The position numbers were made by a program, and so were the translations under genes. The notes under the pieces were generated by a model. That model was given only the letters and a program-made list of their open reading frames with translations. It was not told the origin of the DNA and ran no database searches. Shown here piece by piece: positions 10,771 through 18,338 of a stretch of DNA of 64,000 nucleotides (positions are counted from its first letter, which is position 1; each line of letters opens with the position of its first letter). Source of the DNA: Myxococcales bacterium. Lineage in GTDB: Bacteria; Myxococcota_A; Bradymonadia; UBA7976; UBA1532. The stretch lies in assembly GCA_020633465.1 (NCBI GenBank), contig JACKDN010000032.1, forward strand, positions 22,099 through 86,098, given 5' to 3'.

Positions 10771-11697
10771 TCACAGCGAGCCGTAGTCGTACTCGTACTC
10801 GCCGCCGCCGGTGTCCTCTTCCATGGCGGCGGCGTCGGCCTGCTTCGCCAGCCACACCGCCAGGCCCGCGGGCACGGCCGCCAGGGCCAGCGCCAGCGCC
10901 ACCTTCTGCCAGGTGCGCGCGCCGAGCAGGCCGCCCAGCGCGCCCAACGGCGCCAACACCAGCAGTCCGGCCACCGGGCGCGGCATGTCGACGTAGAAGT
11001 GGCCGTAGCTGACGACCAGCCCCAGCCCGACGACGGCCGCCCCCACCGCGCCGTGGCCGACGCGCACGTCGGGCCACCGCCACGCGGCGACGCCCACCAG
11101 CGCGACGGCGATGCCCATCGCGCCGGCCAACTGGCCGATGATCGCGCTGCCCGAGACGACGATGGCGCCGGCGGACGCGGCGAAGGCCAGCGCCACGGGC
11201 GCCAGCGCCGCCGGCGCGGGCGCGTGCCGCGCGGCGTGGTCGACGCCCAGCCACGCCACCAGCATCATCAGCCCCGCGTCGAGCACCCAGGCGCTCTGGC
11301 TGAGCTGCGGCAGCACGCCCTTCGGTTCCCACAGGCCGGCGAGCGGCGCCAGCAGGCGCCAGGTGAAGAAGCCGAGCACCACCAGCGCCACGACGCCGAC
11401 CACCAGGGGCCGAGCGGGGGGCCTCAGCTGGTCGACCAGCAGCCCCAGGCCGCCCGCGCCGATCACCGCCAGCAACACCCAGTGGTGGGCGTCCCCCAGC
11501 GGCCAGCCCGGCCAGCCCACGACGCCGAGGTGCGCGGTCACGAGCCCGGCCAGCACGGCCAGCCCGCCCAAGAGCGGGCGCTCGGCCGCGCCGGCCTTCA
11601 GCTTGCGCGCCACCACGATGGGCAGCGCGGCCGCCGCCACCGGCAGCAGCACGGTGAACACCAATCCGCTGATCTGGGTCTTGGTGGCGGCGTCCAT
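10771..11697 (-). CDS. polytopic membrane protein of unknown function
   Basis: This 308-residue protein has about ten predicted transmembrane helices spread evenly along its length (for example SGLVFTVLLPVAAAALPIVV, LVVGVVALVVLGFFTW, AAVVGLGLVVSYGHFYVDM). It ends in a cytoplasmic acidic/Tyr-rich tail (EEDTGGGEYEYDYG). I do not recognise the family, and no heme-ligand pattern or transporter motif is obvious. The start ATG follows GGGAG at normal spacing. It lies 24 nt downstream of the YceI gene on the same strand, so the two are probably co-transcribed. Membrane partners of YceI proteins are often cytochrome b561-like, but conserved His pairs are not clear here. Confidence 0.75.
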   Translation of the reverse strand: MDAATKTQISGLVFTVLLPVAAAALPIVVARKLKAGAAERPLLGGLAVLAGLVTAHLGVVGWPGWPLGDAHHWVLLAVIGAGGLGLLVDQLRPPARPLVVGVVALVVLGFFTWRLLAPLAGLWEPKGVLPQLSQSAWVLDAGLMMLVAWLGVDHAARHAPAPAALAPVALAFAASAGAIVVSGSAIIGQLAGAMGIAVALVGVAAWRWPDVRVGHGAVGAAVVGLGLVVSYGHFYVDMPRPVAGLLVLAPLGALGGLLGARTWQKVALALALAAVPAGLAVWLAKQADAAAMEEDTGGGEYEYDYGSL

Positions 11698-11721
11698 GGC
11701 GGCTCCCTCACTTCACCGGGC

Positions 11722-12294
11722 TCACTTGCCCTTGATGCCCTCGGCCGACAGCATCAGCTTCACCTCGTCGCTCAGGCCCTCGGCCATGTGCGTGATGCCG
11801 AAGTCCGAGCGCTTGATGGTCAGATCGGCGGTGAAGCCGATGCGATCGTTGCCCCAGGGATCCTTGCCCATGCCGGTCTTCTTCACCTCGGCGGTGACGC
11901 TCTTGGTCACGCCGTGGATGGTGAGATCGCCGGTCACCGCGTAGGTGTCGTCGCTCTTCTTCTCGACCTTGGTGCTCTTGAAGGTCAGCTTGGGGAACTG
12001 CTTGACGTTGAAGAAGTCGGGGCCCTTGAGGTGGTCGTCGCGCTTCTTGACGCCCGTGTTGATGCTGGCGGCGTCGATGTCGATGGTCAGCCCCTTCAGC
12101 TCGCCGCCCTCGACGTCGTAGCTGCCGCCGATGGTGTCGAAGCGGCCGTAGTTCGGGGCGATGCCGAAGTGGATGATCGAGAAGTGCGCGTAGGCGTGCG
12201 CGCCGTCGACGCCCCACTTCTCGGCGTGGGCCGCGCCCAGGGTGAGGGCGCCGAAGGCGGCGAAGGCGATGAAGGACGAAACCAGACGCTTCAT
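11722..12294 (-). CDS. YceI-family periplasmic lipid-binding protein
   Basis: This 190-residue protein begins with a Sec signal peptide (MKRLVSSFIAFAAFGALTLGAAHA). The mature protein has the YceI lipocalin-like fold: KWGVDGAHAYAHFSIIHFG at the start, DIDAASINTGVKKRDDHLKG in the middle, and DLTIHGVTKSVTAEV and DLTIKRSDFGI near the end. Family members bind polyisoprenoids or amphiphiles in a long hydrophobic cavity and are linked to isoprenoid quinone handling or stress. Length is typical. The ribosome site AGGAGAG lies just upstream. It heads a likely two-gene unit with the ten-helix membrane protein and is divergent from queF. Confidence 0.95.
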   Translation of the reverse strand: MKRLVSSFIAFAAFGALTLGAAHAEKWGVDGAHAYAHFSIIHFGIAPNYGRFDTIGGSYDVEGGELKGLTIDIDAASINTGVKKRDDHLKGPDFFNVKQFPKLTFKSTKVEKKSDDTYAVTGDLTIHGVTKSVTAEVKKTGMGKDPWGNDRIGFTADLTIKRSDFGITHMAEGLSDEVKLMLSAEGIKGK

Positions 12295-12317
12295 GTGAGC
12301 TCTCCTGTCGGTTTGAT

Positions 12318-12335
12318 GGCCGGTCCCGACCGGCC
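12318..12335. promoter_or_regulatory. 18-bp perfect inverted repeat between yceI-like and queF
   Basis: GGCCGGTC-CC-GACCGGCC is a perfect 8-bp inverted repeat. It sits 24 bp upstream of the yceI-like start in the divergent intergenic region. It could be a repressor operator or a small hairpin in the yceI leader. It has no U-run and is not a terminator. Confidence 0.4.
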
Positions 12336-12426
12336 GAAGGTCCGCCGCGTCGACGGAACAGCCGCGGCAGTATTGCTCAATGGATGCCGGACGGGCACCC
12401 TCCGCCCGTTCTCAGGAGGAAACACG

Positions 12427-12783
12427 GTGTCGACGCAACCCACGAAGATCCTGGATGCCTTTCCCAACCCGAAGCCCGAGCGCGACTACGAGATCCGCTT
12501 CGAGTGCCCGGAGTTCACCTGCCTGTGCCCCAAGACCGGCCAGCCCGACTTCGCGACCATCCGCATCCGCTACACGCCCGACCAGCGGTGCGTCGAGCTG
12601 AAGTCGCTGAAGCTGTACCTGTGGAGCTTCCGGGACGAGGGGCACTTCCACGAGGCGGTGACGAACCGCATCCTCGACGACCTCGTGGCGCTGCTGCAGC
12701 CGCGCTTCATGGAGGTCGAGGGTGACTTCTGGGTGCGGGGCGGGATTCGGACGGTCGTCGTCGCGCGGCACGGCGCCGCCTGA
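12427..12783 (+). CDS. queF: NADPH-dependent 7-cyano-7-deazaguanine reductase QueF
   Basis: This 118-residue protein matches the short, unimodal (YkvM-type) T-fold QueF family. The catalytic cysteine lies in FTCLCPKTGQPDFATI, and the substrate-binding and T-fold motif is VELKSLKLYLWSFRDEGHFHE. QueF reduces preQ0 to preQ1 in queuosine tRNA modification, in the cytoplasm. The start is GTG at 12427, preceded by a strong CAGGAGGA ribosome site at 12413-12420. Other queuosine genes are not in the window, so this is a solitary locus. It converges with the gene ending at 12790, leaving 6 bp between. I saw no preQ1 riboswitch-like leader. Confidence 0.96.
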   Translation: MSTQPTKILDAFPNPKPERDYEIRFECPEFTCLCPKTGQPDFATIRIRYTPDQRCVELKSLKLYLWSFRDEGHFHEAVTNRILDDLVALLQPRFMEVEGDFWVRGGIRTVVVARHGAA

Positions 12784-12789
12784 CGGGAC

Positions 12790-13425
12790 TCAGTTGCCGG
12801 CGTCGCCCGCGGGCGCGCCGGCGTCCGTCGCCGGGGCCGGTGCCGGTGGCGGCTCGGCGTCGGGCGGCGGATCGAGGTGGTCGTACGCCTTCAGCAGCGC
12901 CCGCCACTTCCCGTCGATGTACACGAAGCCGTTGAAGCGCAGGCCCAGCTGCTCGCCGGGGCGGCGCAGGCGCACCGAGTACATCGGCCGCTTCGATCGC
13001 ATGGCGTCCAGCAGCCGCTGATCGCCGGGCGTCGTGCGCGCGGGGAACGCCGGCCCCACCTGCTCGACGGCCACCTCGGTCTGGCCGTCCTTCACCTGCC
13101 GCACGATCACGTCGCCGGCCTCGGCGCGCAGGGTCGCCGCGATGCTGTCGCTGTAGCCCTTCCAGGCCCGCGCGCCGACCTCGGGCCCGAAGAGGGTCAC
13201 CAGCTCGTCCCGCGTCGCCAAAAAGGGCTCGAGCGCGCGCACCACCGCCGCCGAGTCGCCGCTCTTCGCCGCGTCGGCCACCTTCTCGAAGGCCAGGCGC
13301 AGCGCGATGTGATCGTCGGGGCTCTGCGGGGTGTTCTTGTCCGGCTCGGGCGCCTCGAGGGGACCGCACGCGATCCCCCCGAGCGCCACCGCCAGCGTCA
13401 ACAGGGCGGGCCGAACCGACCTCAA
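12790..13425 (-). CDS. lipoprotein coupled to the thrombospondin type 3 giant
   Basis: This 211-residue protein starts with a lipoprotein signal (RPALLTLAVALGGIAC, Cys20). The mature part is mainly helical at first (IALRLAFEKVADAAKSGDSA) and then mixed (YSVRLRRPGEQLGLRFNGF, VYIDGKWRALLKAYDHL), with a Pro/Ala/Asp tail. It vaguely resembles DUF4440/SnoaL-like small folds but I cannot assign it. The start codon is TTG, overlapping the upstream stop as TTGA (13422-13425). This coupling means it is probably made together with the giant repeat protein and could help to anchor or process it. Confidence 0.75.
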   Translation of the reverse strand: MRSVRPALLTLAVALGGIACGPLEAPEPDKNTPQSPDDHIALRLAFEKVADAAKSGDSAAVVRALEPFLATRDELVTLFGPEVGARAWKGYSDSIAATLRAEAGDVIVRQVKDGQTEVAVEQVGPAFPARTTPGDQRLLDAMRSKRPMYSVRLRRPGEQLGLRFNGFVYIDGKWRALLKAYDHLDPPPDAEPPPAPAPATDAGAPAGDAGN

Positions 13426-16400
13426 GGGCGACGCCGGCGCAGCGCCAGGCCCAGCAGCACCAGGCCGAACAGCGCGCCCGCGGGGCTGCCGCTGCGGCCG
13501 GGGGACGCCGTGCAGCCGTCGAAGGGCGAGCTGCCGGTGACCTCTTCGGCGGGCGCGTCCGCGCCGCCGTCCGGCGTGTTCAGCCCGTCCAGCGGGTTGG
13601 GATCGACCGCGTCGTCCAGCCCGTCGCCGTCGGTGTCCGGGTAGCGCGGATCCGTCTCGCCGTTGCCCGGCTGCCAGATGCCGTCGCGGTTCTCGTCCTC
13701 GGCGCCGTCGGTCAGCGTGTCGCCGTCGGTGTCCGGGTTGCGCGGATCCGTCTCGCCCTCGTCGAACGCGCCGTTGCCGTTGGCGTCCTCGATGCCGTCG
13801 GGCAGCCGGTCGCCGTCGGTGTCCGGGTTGCGCGGATCGGTCTCGCCGTCGTCGACGCTGCCGTTCAGGTTGGCGTCCTCGACGCCGTCGAGCAGGCCGT
13901 CGCCGTCGGTGTCGGGATCGCGCGGATCGGTCTCGCCGTCGTCGAACATGCCGTTCTGGTTGGCGTCCTCGACGCCGTCCTCGATGCCGTCGCCGTCCGA
14001 GTCGGGGTCGAGCGGGTCGGTGCCGTTGTCGCGCTCGACCACGTCGGGGATGCCGTCGCCGTCGGTGTCCATGCGCAGATCGTCGGTCGGGTCGAAGGGA
14101 TCCCGGCCGCCCATGACCTCGCTGCCGTCCGGCTCGCCGCCGTCGTCGGTGTCGGCGTCGAGGGGGTCGGTCTCGCCGTCGTCGCGCTCGCCGTTCTGGT
14201 TGGCGTCCTCCTGCCCGTCGGTCAGGCCGTCGTCGTCGGTGTCGGGGTCGAGGGGATCGGTCTCGTCCGCGTCGCGGATGCCGTCCTGGTCGGCGTCCTC
14301 GACGCCGTCGAGGATGCCGTCGTCGTCGGTGTCGGGGTTGGTCGGGTTGGTCTCGCCGTCGTCCACCGTGCCGTTGAGGTTGGCGTCCTCGGTGCCGTCG
14401 CGCAGGCCGTCCGCGTCGCTGTCGGCCGAGGTCGGATCGGTCTCGCCCTCGTCCACCATGCCGTTGCCGTTGGCGTCCTCGGCCCCGTCGAGCAGGCCGT
14501 CCTGGTCGGTGTCGGCCAGGCGCGGATCGGTCGGCCCGTTCACCTCGACGAAGTCGCTCAGGCCGTCGTCGTCGGTGTCCGGATCGTCGGGATCGGTCTC
14601 GCCGTCGTCGAGCTGACCGTTCCCGTTCAGATCCTCCTCGTCGTCGTTCAGGCCGTCGCCGTCGGAGTCCATCACCGGGCGGAGGTCGTCGTCCGGGTTG
14701 TCGACCGGGTTCCGGCCGCCGGCGACCTCGCTGCCGTCGTTCTCGCCGCCGCCGTCGGTGTCGGGGTTGCGCGGATCGGTCTCGCCCGCGTCCACGGTGC
14801 CGTTCTGGTTGGCGTCCTCGACGCCGTCGTCGAGGCCGTCGTCGTCCGAGTCGGTGTCGGTGCCGTCCGTCTCGCCCACGTCGACGCGGCCGTTCTGGTT
14901 GGCGTCCTCGACGCCGTCGAGGATGCCGTCGTCGTCGGTGTCGGTGTCGAGGGGATCCAGCTCGCCCTCGTCGCGCATGCCGTCGCGATCGATGTCCTCC
15001 TGCCCGTCGTCGACGCCATCGCCGTCCGTGTCGCGCACCCGCGGATCGGTCTCGCCGGCGTCCACCATGCCGTTCTGGTTGGCGTCCTCGACGCCGTCGG
15101 CGATGCCGTCGTCGTCGGTGTCCGCGTCGTCCGGCTCGGTCTCACCCTCGTCGATCACGCCGTTCTGGTTGGCGTCCTCGATCCCGTCGTTCAGGCCGTC
15201 GTCGTCGCTGTCGGGATCGGTGGGGCTGGTCGGCCCCGTCGTCTCGACGCCGTCCGAGATGCCGTCGTTGTCGGTGTCGGGGTTCGTCGGATCGGTCTCG
15301 CCGGCGTCCACCATGCCGTTGCCGTTGGCGTCCTCGGCCCCGTCGAGCAGCCCGTCGTCGTCCGAGTCCGGATCGAGCGGGTTGGTCGGCCCGTCCACCT
15401 CGACGCCGTCGTCGAGGCCGTCGCCGTCGGTGTCGGGATCGGTGGGATCGGTCTCGCCCATGTCCTGGACGCCGTTCTGGTTGGCGTCCTCGACCCCGTC
15501 GTTCAGGCCGTCGCCGTCGGTGTCCTCGCGGCGCGGATCGGTCTCGCCCTCGTCGACCATGCCGTTCTGGTTGGCGTCCTCGACGCCGTCGTCGAGGCCG
15601 TCGCCGTCGGTGTCGGGATCGTTGGGATCGGTCTCGCCCGGCTCGACCACGCCGTTGCCGTTGGGATCCTCGACGTCGTCGGGGATGCCGTCCTCGTCGG
15701 TGTCGTTGACCTCGTCGTCACCGCCGACGACCACCATGTCGAAGGGCTCGCCGCAGCGGCGGCACAGCGCCACGCCGGTGAAGGTCGAGGCGCCGACCAC
15801 CCAGGTGTCGAAGATGAGCGGGACGTCGTCGTTCTCGTTGTTCGTCGGCTGCACCCAGCGCCGCCGCTGGTGATCGCCCGGGGGCACGCTCGAGCCGTCA
15901 CCGAAGCTGAGCACCGCGTCGTCGGTGGCGGGGATCAGGTTGGCCTCGGCGCGCACCGGCCGGTCGTCCCAGAACATCGGCAGCGCCGTGCGATCGCCGT
16001 TGGGCGCCACGTCCCACACGACGAAGCCGTCGCTGTTGTCCTCGATGTCGCTCATCGGGAAGTGCGTCTCGGCCGTCACCAGCCGCACGCGGAAGCGGTA
16101 GGCCCCGTCGCCGGCCGGCTGCCCGTCGGGCCCGTTGCCGTCCCACTCGACCTCGTTGGTGCCCACCCGCACGTTGCCGCGCAGCACGCGGTCGTCGGCC
16201 CGCTCGAGGTTGCCGTCCCCGTCGGTGTCGATGATCACCTCGTAGGTGCCGTTGACGTTCGACTCGAACGAGAACACGCCGGTGTCCTGGTTGCCGTCGC
16301 CGTTGGGCGTGATGGTGCCGGTGCCCGCCTCGTCGTTGAACTGGACGTTGTCCAGGGTCGGCTCGGGGGGCGCGGCCGGCGCGGGATCCGGGTAGTGGAT

Positions 16401-17318
16401 GTAGATCTCGTAGCCCGAGAAGACCGTCTCCTGGTCGACGGGGGGCTGCGCGTTGCGCGCCTGGGTCGCCGTGAGACAGCCGTCGCCGAAGGGGTTGCCG
16501 TACGCGCACCACGACTGGCTGGGGTGATCCTGCAGGCCGCGCGCGTTGCTGACGAGGAACCACCGGAAGCCGGCGAGGTTCTCGAAGTCGATCGAGAACA
16601 CCCGCGCGCCCTGGTTCACCGCGGCCAGCACGAAGAACTCGGTGTCCGCGCCGTACGCGAAGCTGTGCGCGTTGAGCGCCCAGCTCTCGGTGTGCAGCCG
16701 GCCGCCGGGGGCCGAGGCGCCCCCGCCGTCGACGACGTCGACCTCGAAGAAGCGCACCGAGCTGCCGCTGCCGGTCAGCGACTCGGGCTCGCCCACGAAG
16801 TTGATGCGCCAGTCGCCCTCGGCGTCGACGGCCACCTCGTGCCAGTTGCGATCACCCGGGGCCTGCTGCGCGTTGCAGTAGCCGCGCACCTGCGTGACGG
16901 CCAGCGGGATGCCGCACTGGCCCTGCTGGCCGACGGGCACCGGCAGGCGGGTGAACGAGCGGTTGCGACAGCTCTGGCCCGCCGCGCAGTCCAGATCGCC
17001 GGTGCACGCGGTCGGGTTGGGCGGGAAGACGATGATCTCGCTACCCAGGCGCCCCACGTCGACGGGGTTCGCCGGCATGATCAGCGCGTCGCGGTCGAGG
17101 TCGACGGGCTGGCCGTCGACCATCACCGCGGGCTCCTTCAGGCCGTCGTCGGACGAACACACGCGGATGCGCTCGCCGGCCCGAGCGAAGACCTTCAGCT
17201 CGGAGTAGCCTTCCAGGCCCTGGGTCAGACCCAGCTGGCGCGTGCCCTCGGGCACCGCCCCCACCGCCATCGGCAAAAGCAGCACGGTCGCCGCGGCGAC
17301 GCTTCGCAGGACGTTCAA
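13422..17318 (-). CDS. large secreted thrombospondin type 3 repeat protein with MYXO-CTERM-like tail
   Basis: This protein has 1298 residues from the TTG at 17318. A signal peptide (NVLRSVAAATVLLLPMAVGA) is followed by about 500 residues of unique beta-rich sequence, including a FlgD-like Ig segment (ITPNGDGNQDTGVFSFES). About 700 residues of calcium-binding thrombospondin type 3 repeats follow (DTDGDGLDDGVEDANQNG, GETDP). The C-terminus has a Cys (FDGC), a hydrophobic helix (ALFGLVLLGLAL) and RRRR, the layout of MYXO-CTERM surface-sorting tails cut by myxosortase. An ATG at 17363 lies inside the predicted -10, whereas GGGGGAGGGGG sits 7-8 nt before the TTG, so I prefer the TTG (GTG at 17324 is the alternative). 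It is probably a calcium-stiffened surface protein or adhesin. Confidence 0.88.
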   Translation of the reverse strand: MNVLRSVAAATVLLLPMAVGAVPEGTRQLGLTQGLEGYSELKVFARAGERIRVCSSDDGLKEPAVMVDGQPVDLDRDALIMPANPVDVGRLGSEIIVFPPNPTACTGDLDCAAGQSCRNRSFTRLPVPVGQQGQCGIPLAVTQVRGYCNAQQAPGDRNWHEVAVDAEGDWRINFVGEPESLTGSGSSVRFFEVDVVDGGGASAPGGRLHTESWALNAHSFAYGADTEFFVLAAVNQGARVFSIDFENLAGFRWFLVSNARGLQDHPSQSWCAYGNPFGDGCLTATQARNAQPPVDQETVFSGYEIYIHYPDPAPAAPPEPTLDNVQFNDEAGTGTITPNGDGNQDTGVFSFESNVNGTYEVIIDTDGDGNLERADDRVLRGNVRVGTNEVEWDGNGPDGQPAGDGAYRFRVRLVTAETHFPMSDIEDNSDGFVVWDVAPNGDRTALPMFWDDRPVRAEANLIPATDDAVLSFGDGSSVPPGDHQRRRWVQPTNNENDDVPLIFDTWVVGASTFTGVALCRRCGEPFDMVVVGGDDEVNDTDEDGIPDDVEDPNGNGVVEPGETDPNDPDTDGDGLDDGVEDANQNGMVDEGETDPRREDTDGDGLNDGVEDANQNGVQDMGETDPTDPDTDGDGLDDGVEVDGPTNPLDPDSDDDGLLDGAEDANGNGMVDAGETDPTNPDTDNDGISDGVETTGPTSPTDPDSDDDGLNDGIEDANQNGVIDEGETEPDDADTDDDGIADGVEDANQNGMVDAGETDPRVRDTDGDGVDDGQEDIDRDGMRDEGELDPLDTDTDDDGILDGVEDANQNGRVDVGETDGTDTDSDDDGLDDGVEDANQNGTVDAGETDPRNPDTDGGGENDGSEVAGGRNPVDNPDDDLRPVMDSDGDGLNDDEEDLNGNGQLDDGETDPDDPDTDDDGLSDFVEVNGPTDPRLADTDQDGLLDGAEDANGNGMVDEGETDPTSADSDADGLRDGTEDANLNGTVDDGETNPTNPDTDDDGILDGVEDADQDGIRDADETDPLDPDTDDDGLTDGQEDANQNGERDDGETDPLDADTDDGGEPDGSEVMGGRDPFDPTDDLRMDTDGDGIPDVVERDNGTDPLDPDSDGDGIEDGVEDANQNGMFDDGETDPRDPDTDGDGLLDGVEDANLNGSVDDGETDPRNPDTDGDRLPDGIEDANGNGAFDEGETDPRNPDTDGDTLTDGAEDENRDGIWQPGNGETDPRYPDTDGDGLDDAVDPNPLDGLNTPDGGADAPAEEVTGSSPFDGCTASPGRSGSPAGALFGLVLLGLALRRRRP
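13600..15720 (-). repeat. coding tandem repeat (thrombospondin type 3, about 72-90 bp units)
   Basis: More than twenty degenerate copies encode the DxDxDG(L/I)xDGxEDxNxNG...GETDP unit, mostly 30 residues (90 bp) long with some shorter units. The nucleotide sequence is highly self-similar, so the copy number could vary through recombination or be miscounted in assembly. Confidence 0.9.
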
Positions 17319-17361
17319 GTCCACCCCCTCCCCCCGGATTCGGTTCGCACGGTCGCCGCGC

Positions 17362-17391
17362 ATTGTCGGTCACTCCTCACATACGATGCAA
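17362..17391 (-). promoter_or_regulatory. probable promoter of the thrombospondin repeat gene
   Basis: On the minus strand TTGCAT (17386-17391), an 18-nt spacer and GACAAT (17362-17367) resemble a sigma-70 promoter. The transcript would start near 17355, giving a leader of about 37 nt with a strong GGAGG-like site before the TTG at 17318. Confidence 0.4.
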
Positions 17392-17459
17392 CCAAAGCGC
17401 CGGCGCCCGGGAAGGACACGCGAGGCGGCCGAGGGGCCGCGGGCGTGTCCGTCGACGGT

Positions 17460-18338
17460 TCAGACCAGCGCGCGTCGCGGCGCCCACCGGTCGCGCAGGC
17501 CGGGCAGCAGCAGCACGCCGCCCAGGGCCAGCGCGCCGATGCCGCCGACGACGGGCACCACGGCGGGCACGATCGGCGCGTAGGCCGTCGCGTAGGCCAG
17601 CATGACGATGCCGTTGCCCAGATAGCCGGCGAGCGCGGCGAACCAGCCCCAGCGCCGATCGCCGAAGAGGCCGATCGCGCCGGCCAGCCACACCACGCCC
17701 AGGCTGACGAGCAGCGAGCCCAGCGTCGCCCCCATCAGCACCTGGAAGAGGCCGCCCGCCGCCGCCGCCGCCGCCGCGATCTGCTGGGCGGCGGGCGGCG
17801 GACCGGCCGGGCCCATGTGCAGCGGCGGCGCGTCGACGACGTCCGCGTCCAGCGGCGCGTCGGCGCGGAAGGCGTCCTCGCGGGCGGCGGGCGCTGGCGT
17901 GGCGCGGGGCGCCGGCGCGGGCGAGGCGTCCACCGAGCGCGGCGCGGGCGCGGGCGTGGCGAGCGGGTTGAAGGATCGCCTGGGGTGCCCAGCGGCGTCA
18001 GGTTCGGGCGCGCGGCGGCGGGCGCCAGGCTCGCCTGCGGGGCCGGGCTCCGCTGCAGGGGCTGGGCTCTGCTGGGGGCTGGGCCGCCTGGGGGCCGGGC
18101 TCGACTGGAGGGCCGGGCTCGCCTGCGGGGCCGGGCTCGGCTGGGGCGCGGGGCTCGCCTGCGGCGCCGCGGCGGCGGCCGCGCGGGCCGCTTCGAGCTG
18201 CCGCTGCGCCTCGGCGGCGGCCGCGGCCGCGGCGGCCTCGGCCTCGGCGATGCGCCGCTCGGCCTCGACCCGCGCGGCCTCGGCCTTGGCCTCGAGCTCG
18301 GCGATGCGCCGCGCGGCGGCCTCTTCCTGCGCCCGCAC
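17460..18338 (-). CDS. coiled-coil / membrane C-terminal part, probably of the propeller protein upstream
   Basis: This 292-residue open frame begins with a charged Ala-rich coiled coil (EEAAARRIAELEAKAEAARV, about residues 4-55) and continues in a Pro/Ala/Ser linker. It ends with about three to four transmembrane helices (LGSLLVSLGVVWLAGAIGLF, GIVMLAYATAYAPIVPAVVP). The GTG start lies in the middle of a coiled coil that is already under way in another frame upstream (RARADAERARLERERDA). At 18340-18355 the sequence reads GACGCGCCAGG where GACGCGCGCCAGG would join the two frames. I therefore think this is the C-terminal part of the gene at 17998-20898. A further frame disturbance is likely at about 17975-18080. 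The function is unknown. Confidence 0.6.
   Translation of the reverse strand: MRAQEEAAARRIAELEAKAEAARVEAERRIAEAEAAAAAAAAEAQRQLEAARAAAAAAPQASPAPQPSPAPQASPALQSSPAPRRPSPQQSPAPAAEPGPAGEPGARRRAPEPDAAGHPRRSFNPLATPAPAPRSVDASPAPAPRATPAPAAREDAFRADAPLDADVVDAPPLHMGPAGPPPAAQQIAAAAAAAGGLFQVLMGATLGSLLVSLGVVWLAGAIGLFGDRRWGWFAALAGYLGNGIVMLAYATAYAPIVPAVVPVVGGIGALALGGVLLLPGLRDRWAPRRALV

Noticed and set aside
12295..12426. A preQ1 riboswitch in front of queF
   Set aside because: The leader has no recognisable preQ1 aptamer core, and queF has an ordinary strong ribosome site.
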